From positions 1 through 8,216 of the forward strand of contig JAGASC010000152.1 in the NCBI GenBank assembly GCA_017621905.1: a stretch of DNA of 8,216 nt, read 5' to 3'. The notes beneath the pieces were generated by a model, which worked only from the letters and a program-made list of their open reading frames with translations, had not been told where the DNA came from and did not search any database. Of this stretch, positions 1-6,592 are shown piece after piece. Each line of letters begins with the position of its first letter. Positions within the stretch are counted from its first letter, which is position 1. The stretch is from Roseburia sp. Lineage in GTDB: Bacteria > Bacillota > Clostridia > Lachnospirales > Lachnospiraceae. The position numbers were made by a program, and so were the translations under genes.

Positions 1-606
1 CCCTCCGCAGTTGGTTATCAGCCTACTCTGGCAACAGAAATGGGTGCATTACAGGAGCGTATTACTTCTACCAAAAACGGATCCATTACTTCTGTTCAGG
101 CGGTATATGTGCCGGCGGATGACTACACAGATCCGGCACCGGCTACTACTTTTGCACACCTGGATGCGACGACGGCATTGGATCGTGGCATTGCATCTTT
201 AGGTATATATCCTGCAGTTGATCCGTTAAACTCTACCTCCCGTATTTTGACACCGGAGATATTGGGGAAAGAGCATTATGAAACGGCCCGTGGAGTTCAG
301 CAGATTTTACAGCGTTATAAAGAACTTCAGGACATCATTGCTATCATGGGTATGGACGAGCTGTCCGAGGAAGATAAAATGACTGTAAACCGTGCCCGTA
401 AGGTACAGAGATTCCTGTCACAGCCTTTCGCCGTGGCGGAGCAGTTTACCGGTTATGAAGGCAAATATGTCCCATTAAAAGAGACAATTCGCGGTTTCCG
501 TGAGATTATCGAAGGAAAACATGATGAAATACCGGAATCCTACTTCTTATTCGCGGGTACCATTGATGAAGTTGTAGAAAAATATAACAGTTCAGGCAGC
601 GATTAG
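1..606 (+). CDS. atpD: F-type ATP synthase beta subunit, C-terminal part (5' truncated)
   Basis: The reading frame is open from the first base and ends at TAG 604-606, giving the last 201 residues of the catalytic beta subunit of F1. This subunit hydrolyses or makes ATP at the alpha/beta interface on the cytoplasmic side of the membrane. Visible hallmarks are the start of the fragment at PSAVGYQPTLATEMG, the ALQERI segment just after it, the GIYPAVDPLNSTSR stretch that carries the adenine-pocket tyrosine, and a perfect DELSEED motif (codons at 355-375), the lever that contacts the gamma subunit. The family is about 460-470 residues, so a little over half is missing off the left edge. The last codons (NSSGSD) and the stop lie inside a 63-bp sequence repeated at 1284-1346, so the tail of the protein appears to be encoded by repeat sequence. 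atpC follows after an unusually long 179-nt spacer. Confidence 0.98.
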   Translation, partial: PSAVGYQPTLATEMGALQERITSTKNGSITSVQAVYVPADDYTDPAPATTFAHLDATTALDRGIASLGIYPAVDPLNSTSRILTPEILGKEHYETARGVQQILQRYKELQDIIAIMGMDELSEEDKMTVNRARKVQRFLSQPFAVAEQFTGYEGKYVPLKETIRGFREIIEGKHDEIPESYFLFAGTIDEVVEKYNSSGSD

Positions 607-731
607 CATTTACCTCGCGAGTTTACTTGCGATTAAGCGCGTGAGAAAATATGAAGCATGCGAGCATCCAGCCCCGCCTCTTTTGACGAAGGAAAAAGAG
701 GCTTGCGAACGCGATTTTTATGGCTGGATGC
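585..731 (+). repeat. Structured intergenic repeat element, copy 1 (atpD-atpC spacer)
   Basis: Positions 585-647 match 1284-1346 at 58 of 63 bases without gaps; weaker similarity continues to 674/1373. The 5' part can fold as an inner hairpin CGCGAG-TTTA-CTTGCG (616-631) enclosed by an outer stem of 599-605 with 634-640. The 3' part is a second structure: gcatccagcc (664-673) pairs perfectly with ggctggatgc (722-731), enclosing a nested 9-bp stem gcctctttt/aaaagaggc (676-684/694-702). There is no T-run, so it is not a canonical terminator. The element begins inside atpD and fills most of the gap before atpC. It could be a REP- or MITE-like mobile repeat, or an RNA element affecting processing or relative expression of atpD and atpC. 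No protein is encoded. Confidence 0.8.
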
Positions 732-733
732 AC

Positions 734-761
734 GTAACAGTGAGGTTATCGTAACTGTTAC
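734..761 (+). repeat. Inverted repeat upstream of atpC
   Basis: gtaacagt (734-741) and actgttac (754-761) are perfect inverse complements around a 12-nt loop, ending 24 nt before the atpC start codon. The loop holds a competing short pairing, GTTA with TAAC. The taacagt word also occurs at the left edge of the repeat element (585-591), and a related TGTAACAG/CTGTTACA word forms the atpC terminator stem. The hairpin may sit just in front of the atpC ribosome site (AAGGG at 772-776). Its function is unknown. Confidence 0.5.
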
Positions 762-785
762 AGAAAAATGGAAGGGTGAAAGCAA

Positions 786-1184
786 ATGACAGAGTTTCCA
801 TTGAAAATTGTTACACCGGATGGACTGGTGTTTGACGGAGCAGCAGAGGAAGTTGTGGTTCGCACGATAGCCGGTGATCTGGGAATTATGGCAAAACATA
901 TGAATTGTGTTGCTCCTTTGGGTATGGGACCGGCTACGATTGTGACTGCAGGGCAGCACAGACACGCGGCCTGTATTGGCGGAATGGTAACTGTAGTGGG
1001 AGGCTGTGTCACCTTGGTTCCTACGACCTTTGAGTGGGAAGAAGACATTGATGTGGCCCGTGCAGAGGCCTCGGAACAGAGAGCCCGTGGTATTTTAAAT
1101 GACCGCAATGCAAGCGATACGGAAATCAAGCTTGCACAGGCCAGGTTGAAAAGAGCATTGGTTCGTAAAAATGTGGCGAAATAA
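786..1184 (+). CDS. atpC: F-type ATP synthase epsilon subunit
   Basis: This 132-residue protein has the usual length and layout of the epsilon subunit, which couples rotation of the central stalk to catalysis and can inhibit ATP hydrolysis. The N-terminal part (about residues 1-85) is the beta-sandwich domain, recognisable by VTPDGLVFDG, the EEVVVRT strand and the AGDLGIM turn. The C-terminal part (about 88-132) is the charged two-helix hairpin, rich in Ala, Arg, Glu and Lys. The start at ATG 786 fits the family N-terminus and follows a purine-rich site (GAAGGG, 771-776). It is the last gene of the atp operon: a strong intrinsic terminator begins 3 nt after the stop. The long structured gap from atpD is the only odd feature. 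Confidence 0.96.
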   Translation: MTEFPLKIVTPDGLVFDGAAEEVVVRTIAGDLGIMAKHMNCVAPLGMGPATIVTAGQHRHAACIGGMVTVVGGCVTLVPTTFEWEEDIDVARAEASEQRARGILNDRNASDTEIKLAQARLKRALVRKNVAK

Positions 1185-1187
1185 GTT

Positions 1188-1235
1188 AAGAACTGTAACA
1201 GAGATTTATAAAATTCTGTTACAGTTCTTTTTATT
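1188..1235 (+). terminator. Intrinsic terminator of the atp operon
   Basis: A perfect 15-bp stem is formed by 1188-1202 and 1215-1229 (aagaactgtaacaga with its reverse complement), with a 12-nt AT-rich loop and a run of T at 1228-1232 continuing as ATT. It begins 3 nt after the atpC stop codon, as expected for the end of the operon. On the minus strand the stem is followed only by a weak T-rich tract, so it may work partly in both directions between these convergent genes. Confidence 0.92.
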
Positions 1236-1240
1236 CATGT

Positions 1241-1272
1241 CAATAGAAAGCTGTAAAGAGTGTTTTCTATTG
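1241..1272. repeat. Inverted repeat in the atpC/oxidoreductase convergent spacer
   Basis: caatagaaa (1241-1249) pairs perfectly with tttctattg (1264-1272) around a 14-nt loop. No T-run follows on either strand, so it is not an obvious terminator. It lies between the atp terminator and the second copy of the structured repeat. On the minus strand it is downstream of the oxidoreductase gene and could stabilise that mRNA's 3' end. Confidence 0.45.
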
Positions 1273-1283
1273 TATATTCATGG

Positions 1284-1373
1284 TAACAGTTCAGACAGCC
1301 CTTAGCATTTACCTCGCGAGTTTACTCGCGATTAAGGGCGTGAGAACACGTGGAACATACAGGCATACAGCCC
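1284..1373 (+). repeat. Structured intergenic repeat element, copy 2 (3' part diverged)
   Basis: The first 63 bases (1284-1346) match 585-647 with five substitutions and no gaps; 1347-1373 matches 648-674 at 18 of 27 positions. The core folds as GCCCTTA/TAAGGGC (1298-1304/1333-1339) around a perfect hairpin CGCGAG-TTTA-CTCGCG (1315-1330). The counterpart of the right arm ggctggatgc of copy 1 is missing; similarity stops 2 nt before the stop codon of the minus-strand oxidoreductase. It may therefore be a truncated copy. On the minus strand it lies directly in the 3' region of that gene. Confidence 0.78.
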
Positions 1374-1375
1374 AG

Positions 1376-2626
1376 TTATACATCCAGAGACCAGGGACTA
1401 TCCGGCATTGGTTTCTTTAAAATCCAATCACCGTTTGTGAAATCCGGAACAGAGACCGGCATACTTCCTTTGGCGATGGATTCCTCGGAAAGGCAGGTAA
1501 TTGCCATCCATGTGGCGGAATCATAAACATCAATCGGCAGTCCAATATGATGCTGGACGCTATAAATAAATGCGCGCAGAACCAGGTAATCCATGCCGCC
1601 ATGGCCGCCAGTCACGCCGTCATTTAAGAAGCGATCCCAGATAGGATGCTGATATTTCTTAACATAAGTATCTGCGTCTTTCCATTTGTGTTCCACAATT
1701 TCTGTTGATTCATCCTCGGTAGTAAAGTTTTCCGGCTCAAAATACATGGAGTGGTTGACCTCCATCCAAATTCCCTTGGTTCCATGAACGACATTGCCGC
1801 GAGTGTAAGGGCGGGGGAGTGAAGTGTCATGTACGAGGGTGACAGTTTCGCCACCGGCACACTTGATTACAGTGGTTACAACGTCACCCAATGCGTGTCT
1901 GTGCCAGATTGGGCTGTGCTCTCCGTAAGCTTTCGTAGCGCGAATGTCAAGTCCGCGGCTCTTAGAAGCGGTGGAGGTAAGTGTTAAGAATCGATTGCCG
2001 CGGTTAATATTAAGGTATTTTGCAATCGGTCCGACCTCATGTGTGGGATAGAGATCAGCGCAGCGGTACATATGGTGATAGGAACGCTGATATCCTTTAT
2101 GTATGATTTCAGCCACACCACGTAAATCGTGTTGATATCCGCCTTCACAGTGAATGACTTCCCCAAACAGGCCTTTCCGGATCATGTTCAGAACAGCAAG
2201 CTCATATTGACCATAGCAGCAGTTTTCAAGCATCATACAAGGGCTACCGGTTTCTTCATAGGTACGTACTAAATCCCAGCATTGAGCAATGGAAGAGGCA
2301 CCGCCGACCTCGAATCCGGTATATTTTCCTGCTTTCATGGAAGCGATTGCGATTCTTATATGCTCGTTCCACGAGGTCGCAATAATAACAGCCTCAATTT
2401 CTTTCCGTGCGAGCAGTTCATGATAATCGGTATAGCAGGATACCGGGTAATCCGCATATTGACGGATTGTGCGGATCCCGTCCTCCATACGCTCTTCTTT
2501 GATGTCGCACAGTGCGACAATCTCCACGAATTTCATTTGTGCCAGTGTGTCTATCAGGCCAATCGCCCTTCCTCCGACACCGATCACTCCAATTTTGACA
2601 AGACGGTCATCTAAATTCTCTGACAT
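1376..2626 (-). CDS. Gfo/Idh/MocA-family protein, probable GH109-type NAD-dependent glycosidase
   Basis: This is a 416-residue cytoplasmic protein with an N-terminal Rossmann fold: GVIGVGGRAIG at residues 13-23 is the dinucleotide-binding loop, and strand/acid ALCD ends at D41. The C-terminal half is the Gfo/Idh/MocA alpha/beta domain. Features recalled from family GH109 (alpha-N-acetylgalactosaminidase, NAD kept bound as cofactor) include MMLENCCYGQYEL (131-143), YPTH (193-196), GGHGGMD (340-346) and VYD (367-369). In the characterised GH109 enzyme a Tyr and a His three residues apart are active-site residues, which fits Y193 and H196. No signal peptide is seen, so the substrate would be handled inside the cell. 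The start at 2626 is chosen over an in-frame ATG at 2674 because AGGAGG lies at the right distance and the upstream 16 residues look non-coding. It is divergent from the sugar-uptake operon. A plain sugar dehydrogenase is the main alternative. Confidence 0.88.
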   Translation of the reverse strand: MSENLDDRLVKIGVIGVGGRAIGLIDTLAQMKFVEIVALCDIKEERMEDGIRTIRQYADYPVSCYTDYHELLARKEIEAVIIATSWNEHIRIAIASMKAGKYTGFEVGGASSIAQCWDLVRTYEETGSPCMMLENCCYGQYELAVLNMIRKGLFGEVIHCEGGYQHDLRGVAEIIHKGYQRSYHHMYRCADLYPTHEVGPIAKYLNINRGNRFLTLTSTASKSRGLDIRATKAYGEHSPIWHRHALGDVVTTVIKCAGGETVTLVHDTSLPRPYTRGNVVHGTKGIWMEVNHSMYFEPENFTTEDESTEIVEHKWKDADTYVKKYQHPIWDRFLNDGVTGGHGGMDYLVLRAFIYSVQHHIGLPIDVYDSATWMAITCLSEESIAKGSMPVSVPDFTNGDWILKKPMPDSPWSLDV

Positions 2627-2633
2627 ATGATTT

Positions 2634-2638
2634 CCTCC
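2634..2638 (-). promoter_or_regulatory. Ribosome binding site that fixes the oxidoreductase start
   Basis: Read on the minus strand, AGGAGG precedes ATG 2626 with 7 nt between GGAGG and the start codon. This supports the 416-residue start over the in-frame ATG at 2674, which would place this site inside the coding region. Confidence 0.8.
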
Positions 2639-2686
2639 TATTTGAAATAGATTAAATATGGTTAGGTATTTCATTTAATTAATATC

Positions 2687-2714
2687 ATAATAATATCCAA
2701 CACACAAGAAACAA
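2687..2714 (-). promoter_or_regulatory. Putative sigma-A promoter for the oxidoreductase gene
   Basis: On the minus strand TTGTTT (2709-2714) and TATTAT (2687-2692) are separated by 16 bp, about 60 nt upstream of the start codon. The boxes are imperfect in an AT-rich region where chance matches are common; an overlapping TATGAT at 19 bp spacing is an alternative. Confidence 0.35.
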
Positions 2715-2765
2715 TTTTCTCACAATATGATGAAAAAAGTGTTTATATACAAGAAAAAAGGTGGC

Positions 2766-2774
2766 TGTTATAAT
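2766..2774 (+). promoter_or_regulatory. Extended -10 promoter for the permease operon
   Basis: TGTTATAAT is a perfect extended -10 (TG-N-TATAAT), 67 nt upstream of the first permease start. No good -35 is seen at 17 bp; the nearest region, around 2742-2751, is merely AT-rich. An activator-dependent promoter would fit, given the AraC-type regulator at the end of the window. A second TATAAT at 2822-2827 is too close to the gene to be likely. Confidence 0.5.
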
Positions 2775-2814
2775 AAAAATCGCGAAGAAAAATCGCAAAA
2801 AATAGCAATATTGC
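2775..2814 (+). repeat. Direct repeats and palindrome in the permease-operon leader
   Basis: aaaaatcgc occurs at 2775-2783 and 2788-2796, and a variant aaaaatagc at 2798-2806. The last overlaps a perfect 10-bp palindrome, gcaatattgc (2805-2814). All lie just downstream of the putative -10, so they could be an operator for a regulator or a short leader hairpin. AraC-family proteins usually bind direct repeats, but those normally lie upstream of -35. Confidence 0.45.
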
Positions 2815-2841
2815 ATAAAACTATAATGAAAGCGAGGATGA

Positions 2842-3822
2842 ATGAATTTGAAGCTCAAAGATACAATGAGAAAGAGCGGAGCAAACCAAAATGAAAAAAG
2901 AAAGAAAAATTATCAGAAAAAAATCAGCTGGAAAGAACAGGCGGAATTGATGCTGATTATGTTTCCTACCTTTGCTCTTATTTTTATTTTTTGTTACATA
3001 CCTCTTTATGGAATTTTGATTGCATTTCAGGATTATATTCCAGGATCGTCAATCATTTCATTTGATGGCAGCACCAAATGGGTCGGACTGCAGCATTTTG
3101 TGGACTTTCTGACCTCAAAGACGTTTCCGCGGTTAATCCGCAATACATTGGTTCTGAATGGGCTGCATTTGGTTTTCGGTTTTATAACGCCGATTATATT
3201 TGCGCTGATTCTTAATGAAATTAAAAATCATTCCTATAAGAAGATAGTACAGACCGCGAGTTATCTGCCTTATTTCATATCCAATGTTATTGTAGCAGGT
3301 ATGGTGCTTTCCTTCGTGGATACAAATGGAATCATTAATGTGGTACGAAAAATGATGGGGTTTTCAACAAAAGTGTATAATATGGATCCCAAGGCCTTTC
3401 CCATTATATATACCATCACAACGGTCTGGAAGAATTTTGGATGGGATAGTATCCTTTATTTATCCGCCATGTCCTCCATTGACATGAATCTGTATGAGGC
3501 AGCGCGGATGGACGGTGCAAACCGTGCCAAGCAGATGTGGTATATCACACTGCCTTCGATTAAGCCTACGATTATGCTTTTGCTCATTTTCGCGATTGGC
3601 GGAATGTTGGGTACGAATACAGATCTGATCCTTTTGTTGTACAATCCTGCAACGTATGAAACGGCGGATGTGATTGGTACATATGTTTACCGGGATAGCC
3701 TTCTGGGAGGCCGGTTCAGTTTCGGTACAGCGGTTGGGCTTTTTACCTCTGTGTTGAATTTTACATTGATCTTTATTGCCAATAAGGTTTCAGCCAAGGT
3801 TGCTGATTATTCTCTGTGGTAA
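2842..3822 (+). CDS. Sugar ABC transporter permease, LplB type
   Basis: This 326-residue inner-membrane permease is one of a pair forming the channel of a CUT1-type carbohydrate importer. A basic N-terminal tail (residues 1-35) precedes about six membrane segments, roughly 36-60, 100-125, 140-160, 184-210, 242-265 and 296-315. The cytoplasmic EAA loop that docks on the ATPase is clear: EAARMDGA at 219-226, with ITLP at 235-238. FPTFALIFIF and YIPLYGILIAFQDY are typical of the LplB branch. It is followed by a second permease and a solute-binding lipoprotein in the same direction, which fits the LplB-YtcP-LplA order. The start at 2842 follows GCGAGG with a rather short 4-nt gap from GAGG; M9 at 2866 is an alternative. 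The transported sugar cannot be read from the sequence. Confidence 0.94.
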   Translation: MNLKLKDTMRKSGANQNEKRKKNYQKKISWKEQAELMLIMFPTFALIFIFCYIPLYGILIAFQDYIPGSSIISFDGSTKWVGLQHFVDFLTSKTFPRLIRNTLVLNGLHLVFGFITPIIFALILNEIKNHSYKKIVQTASYLPYFISNVIVAGMVLSFVDTNGIINVVRKMMGFSTKVYNMDPKAFPIIYTITTVWKNFGWDSILYLSAMSSIDMNLYEAARMDGANRAKQMWYITLPSIKPTIMLLLIFAIGGMLGTNTDLILLLYNPATYETADVIGTYVYRDSLLGGRFSFGTAVGLFTSVLNFTLIFIANKVSAKVADYSLW

Positions 3823-3874
3823 GGTAATTGGCTGAACTTTTATCAATAATAATAGAAAGGGGATGTGTTAAAGT

Positions 3875-4786
3875 ATGGCACGTCAAGGTTTAAAAAAGAA
3901 AAAGAAGGTCAGTGCAGGTGCAATGGCATTTGATATATTTTGTATTCTGTTTTGCGGAATAGTCTGTGTGATTACACTTTATCCTATGTATTACGTTTTT
4001 ATCATGTCGGTCAGCTCACCGGAAGCTGTAAATTCCATGTCGGTATTTTTATATCCGAAGGGTTTTCAGCTGGAGTCCTATACGCTGTTGTTTAAAGATA
4101 TCCAGTTGTGGAAAGCCTACGGAAACACCATTATTTACACGGTGGCGAGTACAGTTCTTATACTGGTAACATCGGTGCTGGGCGCCTATCCGCTCACGGT
4201 CTCAGGGCTGCGCGGACGCAAATTTTTTGTAGCCTTTCTGCTGATTCCGATGTATTTTGGCGGTGGGTTGATTCCATCATTCCTTTTGATCAATGAACTG
4301 GGGCTTTATGGGACCCGCTGGGCGATTATTCTGCCTGCCTCTTTCAATATTTGGAATATGATTCTGGTACGAACCTTTTTTAGCGGTCTGCCGGAGGAAT
4401 TGCGTGAATCTGCCAAAATGGATGGTGCCGGACATTTGCGTATTCTGTTTCAAATATTTCTTCCGGTGTCAAAATCGGTTCTGGCGGTAGTCTCCATCTA
4501 CAGTATTGTGGGAATGTGGAACAGCTGGTTTAACGCACAGGTTTATCTGCCCAGCTCGGATTTGCAGCCACTGCAGATGTATCTGAAACGGGTTTTGGTA
4601 CAGATGTCAGTCAACCTGAGTGAACTTAATTCAACAGAAATAGAGGATGCAATGGAAAGAATGTTTTCGGCAACACAGCTAAAATATTCGATGATCATTT
4701 TTACTACGCTGCCGATTATTTTTACATACCCATTTTTTCAGAAATATTTTATCAAAGGTGTCATGGTTGGCTCCTTAAAGGGCTAA
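3875..4786 (+). CDS. Sugar ABC transporter permease, YtcP type
   Basis: This 303-residue membrane protein is the second permease of the importer and should pair with the product of the gene ending at 3822, 52 nt upstream. A lysine-rich N-terminus (KKKKK at 7-11) is followed by about six hydrophobic segments, roughly 18-45, 84-108, 116-138, 148-168, 201-217 and 272-288. The EAA-type loop reads ESAKMDGAGHLR at 178-189, followed by IFLP (194-197), the expected ATPase contact. The C-terminus, FQKYFIKGVMVGSLKG, is characteristic of the YtcP/CUT1 family. The start at 3875 is forced by an in-frame stop at 3869-3871; the ribosome site AAAGGGG (3856-3862) lies 12 nt away, longer than usual, which may lower translation. 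No ATPase gene accompanies it here. Confidence 0.94.
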   Translation: MARQGLKKKKKVSAGAMAFDIFCILFCGIVCVITLYPMYYVFIMSVSSPEAVNSMSVFLYPKGFQLESYTLLFKDIQLWKAYGNTIIYTVASTVLILVTSVLGAYPLTVSGLRGRKFFVAFLLIPMYFGGGLIPSFLLINELGLYGTRWAIILPASFNIWNMILVRTFFSGLPEELRESAKMDGAGHLRILFQIFLPVSKSVLAVVSIYSIVGMWNSWFNAQVYLPSSDLQPLQMYLKRVLVQMSVNLSELNSTEIEDAMERMFSATQLKYSMIIFTTLPIIFTYPFFQKYFIKGVMVGSLKG

Positions 4787-4832
4787 TCTTAAAATAACAC
4801 AAATAACAAATAAGAGAAAGGAAGGAAAAAAA

Positions 4833-6557
4833 ATGAGAAAACACATGAAAGCAGCTGCAGCAGTTTTGACACTGTCATTGTTCGTTACAAGTCTGACAGG
4901 CTGTGGCAACAACGGAGAGGCTGGGAACAGCGGCAAGAACAGTGAGGAGGTGTCTGCTGAAAACAAAGACACATCCGCGCAGGGTCAGGAATCATCTGAC
5001 AGCAGTACAGAAGAACTTCACACGCTGAAGATTCTTGGACCGGATCCGGGAAACAAGTATATCAAGTATGAGGAACGTGAGGAGTACGAGGTGTGGCAGG
5101 CTTTACAGGAGCTGGCAAAAGAATATGGACTGAATCTGGAGCTTGAGGTTGTTCCAAGCGATCAATATCAGGTGGTTGTTCAGACTCGTATGGCTTCTTC
5201 CGATTTGCCGGATATTGTAAACGTTTCCGTAATCGATGATTCGTCTCTTTTATCTATGGGAAAACAGGGCACGATTCAGGAACTCAGTGGACTGATCGAC
5301 CAGTACAGCAACGGTAATATTGAAAAGATGTACACGGAAGATTACGATACCGGATATCCGCTGATCCAAAAGGAGAACGGGGAAATCTATTGGTTCACGA
5401 ATTTGCACAGAGGAGATAGCTTTGAAGGAAAAGCAGTCGTACAGGGATTGGGACTTGAAATTCGCAAGGACTGGCTGGATAAGTTAAATATGGAAATGCC
5501 TCAAACGCTGGATGAGTTTACCGATGCAATTCGTGCATTCCGTGAAGAGGATGCCAATGGCAATGGACAGCAGGACGAAATTATGTTGCTCGATGTGCAA
5601 TACTTTAATAATGGACTTGCACAGATATTTGGTCTTGGCAATGGACTGGTTTCTTTGGATGTTGCGAACAATAAAATTATATCGCCCTGGTATCAGGAAG
5701 GTATTAAAGATTACTTTTCCTACGTAAACCAGTTGGTTCAGGAAGGCTTACTTGATCCTTCTACCTTCGGCTCCGGCGATCTTGGAACCCAGCGTCTGGC
5801 AGATAACCTTGTCAGCTCCTGGTATGCTTATGATGGCGCAACTTATCTTAATAGTTATGTTACAAATGGTGCGGAAGGCGTCGATTATGAGCCTGTCTTT
5901 ACTCTGACTGGTGCGGTGGAGGGAATTACACCCTGGAAGGAAGTAGAATCAAATCAGCTTGTATGGGATCGTTACTGCGTGACAAAATCTTGTACGGATC
6001 AGGAAGCCGTAATCAGATTCTTTGACATGATTTACTCAGAAGAGTATATGGAACTTGTGTGCTGGGGAATTGAAGGAAAAGATTATGAAATCGTAGATGG
6101 TGTAAGAAAATCTCTGCTTAACGGTGTGACCAATGAGGAAAAGGGTGAGAGAAAATGTGGCTCAGGTTCTCCTTTGTGGGGTGGAATCCTGCCACGCGTG
6201 CAGAGAGGCACGGACTATAATACATATGAAGATTGGAAAGAGAATGAGTTATCAAAGTCAGGAAAAACTGAAATCAAGGTTGAGGCCATAGGAAAAGCTG
6301 CTGATTATGAACAATGGTGTCCGTTGATGCTGGACGGTTACCTGGCCATGGCGACCGATGAGGAGACTGAAGTGATCAATAAGGTTCTGACCGGCCTTCA
6401 GACTTATTCAGATGAGTTGTGTATGAAGCTTGCACTTGGTACTTTATCCCTTGATGATTTTGATACTTATGTGGAAGAGTTAAAGGAGCTTGGGCTGGAT
6501 GAATTAATCGCTGTTCAGCAGGCACGATATGATCGTTTTACCGCAAGTCAGCAGTAA
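4833..6557 (+). CDS. Extracellular solute-binding lipoprotein of the sugar ABC importer (LplA/YtcQ type)
   Basis: This 574-residue lipoprotein captures the substrate outside the cell and delivers it to the permeases encoded just upstream. Residues 1-24 form a lipoprotein signal: basic MRKHMK, a hydrophobic core, and a lipobox LTGC with the lipidated Cys at 24. A Ser/Glu/Gly-rich linker (25-62) tethers the binding domain. The rest matches the large LplA-like family 1 solute-binding fold: LKILGPDP strand at 65-72, SSDLPDIV (122-129), EIRKDWLDKL (209-218) and TLDEFTDAIRAF (225-236). DANGNGQQDE (240-249) is an EF-hand-like loop with D240, N242, N244 and D248, probably a structural calcium site common in this family. 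A good ribosome site, AAAGGAAGG (4817-4825), lies 7 nt before ATG. The gap from the permease gene is 46 nt, so one operon is likely. The length suggests an oligosaccharide rather than a small monosaccharide ligand. Confidence 0.94.
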   Translation: MRKHMKAAAAVLTLSLFVTSLTGCGNNGEAGNSGKNSEEVSAENKDTSAQGQESSDSSTEELHTLKILGPDPGNKYIKYEEREEYEVWQALQELAKEYGLNLELEVVPSDQYQVVVQTRMASSDLPDIVNVSVIDDSSLLSMGKQGTIQELSGLIDQYSNGNIEKMYTEDYDTGYPLIQKENGEIYWFTNLHRGDSFEGKAVVQGLGLEIRKDWLDKLNMEMPQTLDEFTDAIRAFREEDANGNGQQDEIMLLDVQYFNNGLAQIFGLGNGLVSLDVANNKIISPWYQEGIKDYFSYVNQLVQEGLLDPSTFGSGDLGTQRLADNLVSSWYAYDGATYLNSYVTNGAEGVDYEPVFTLTGAVEGITPWKEVESNQLVWDRYCVTKSCTDQEAVIRFFDMIYSEEYMELVCWGIEGKDYEIVDGVRKSLLNGVTNEEKGERKCGSGSPLWGGILPRVQRGTDYNTYEDWKENELSKSGKTEIKVEAIGKAADYEQWCPLMLDGYLAMATDEETEVINKVLTGLQTYSDELCMKLALGTLSLDDFDTYVEELKELGLDELIAVQQARYDRFTASQQ

Positions 6558-6592
6558 ATACATAGCTGTCCGGCAAATTGAATCGTTGTTAC

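Noticed and set aside
633..1129. Minus-strand open frames across atpC and its upstream spacer
   Set aside because: They are antisense to a clear atpC, have no ribosome site, and their Ser/His/Cys-rich products look like shadow translations.
1241..1272. Terminator for the oxidoreductase gene on the minus strand
   Set aside because: The stem is real but AT-rich, and no T-run follows on that strand.
585..1373. CRISPR array or tandem repeat
   Set aside because: Only two long copies 699 bp apart with a gene between them; no regular spacers.
2282..2614. Plus-strand open frame opposite the oxidoreductase
   Set aside because: It is antisense to a well-supported gene, with no ribosome site or recognisable domain.
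2627..2674. N-terminal extension of the oxidoreductase to ATG 2674
   Set aside because: The extra 16 residues cover the AGGAGG ribosome site and do not resemble the family N-terminus.
2826..2840. Possible catabolite response element (tgaaagcg...)
   Set aside because: Only the left half fits the cre consensus; the right half lacks the complementary bases, and it overlaps the ribosome site of the permease gene.
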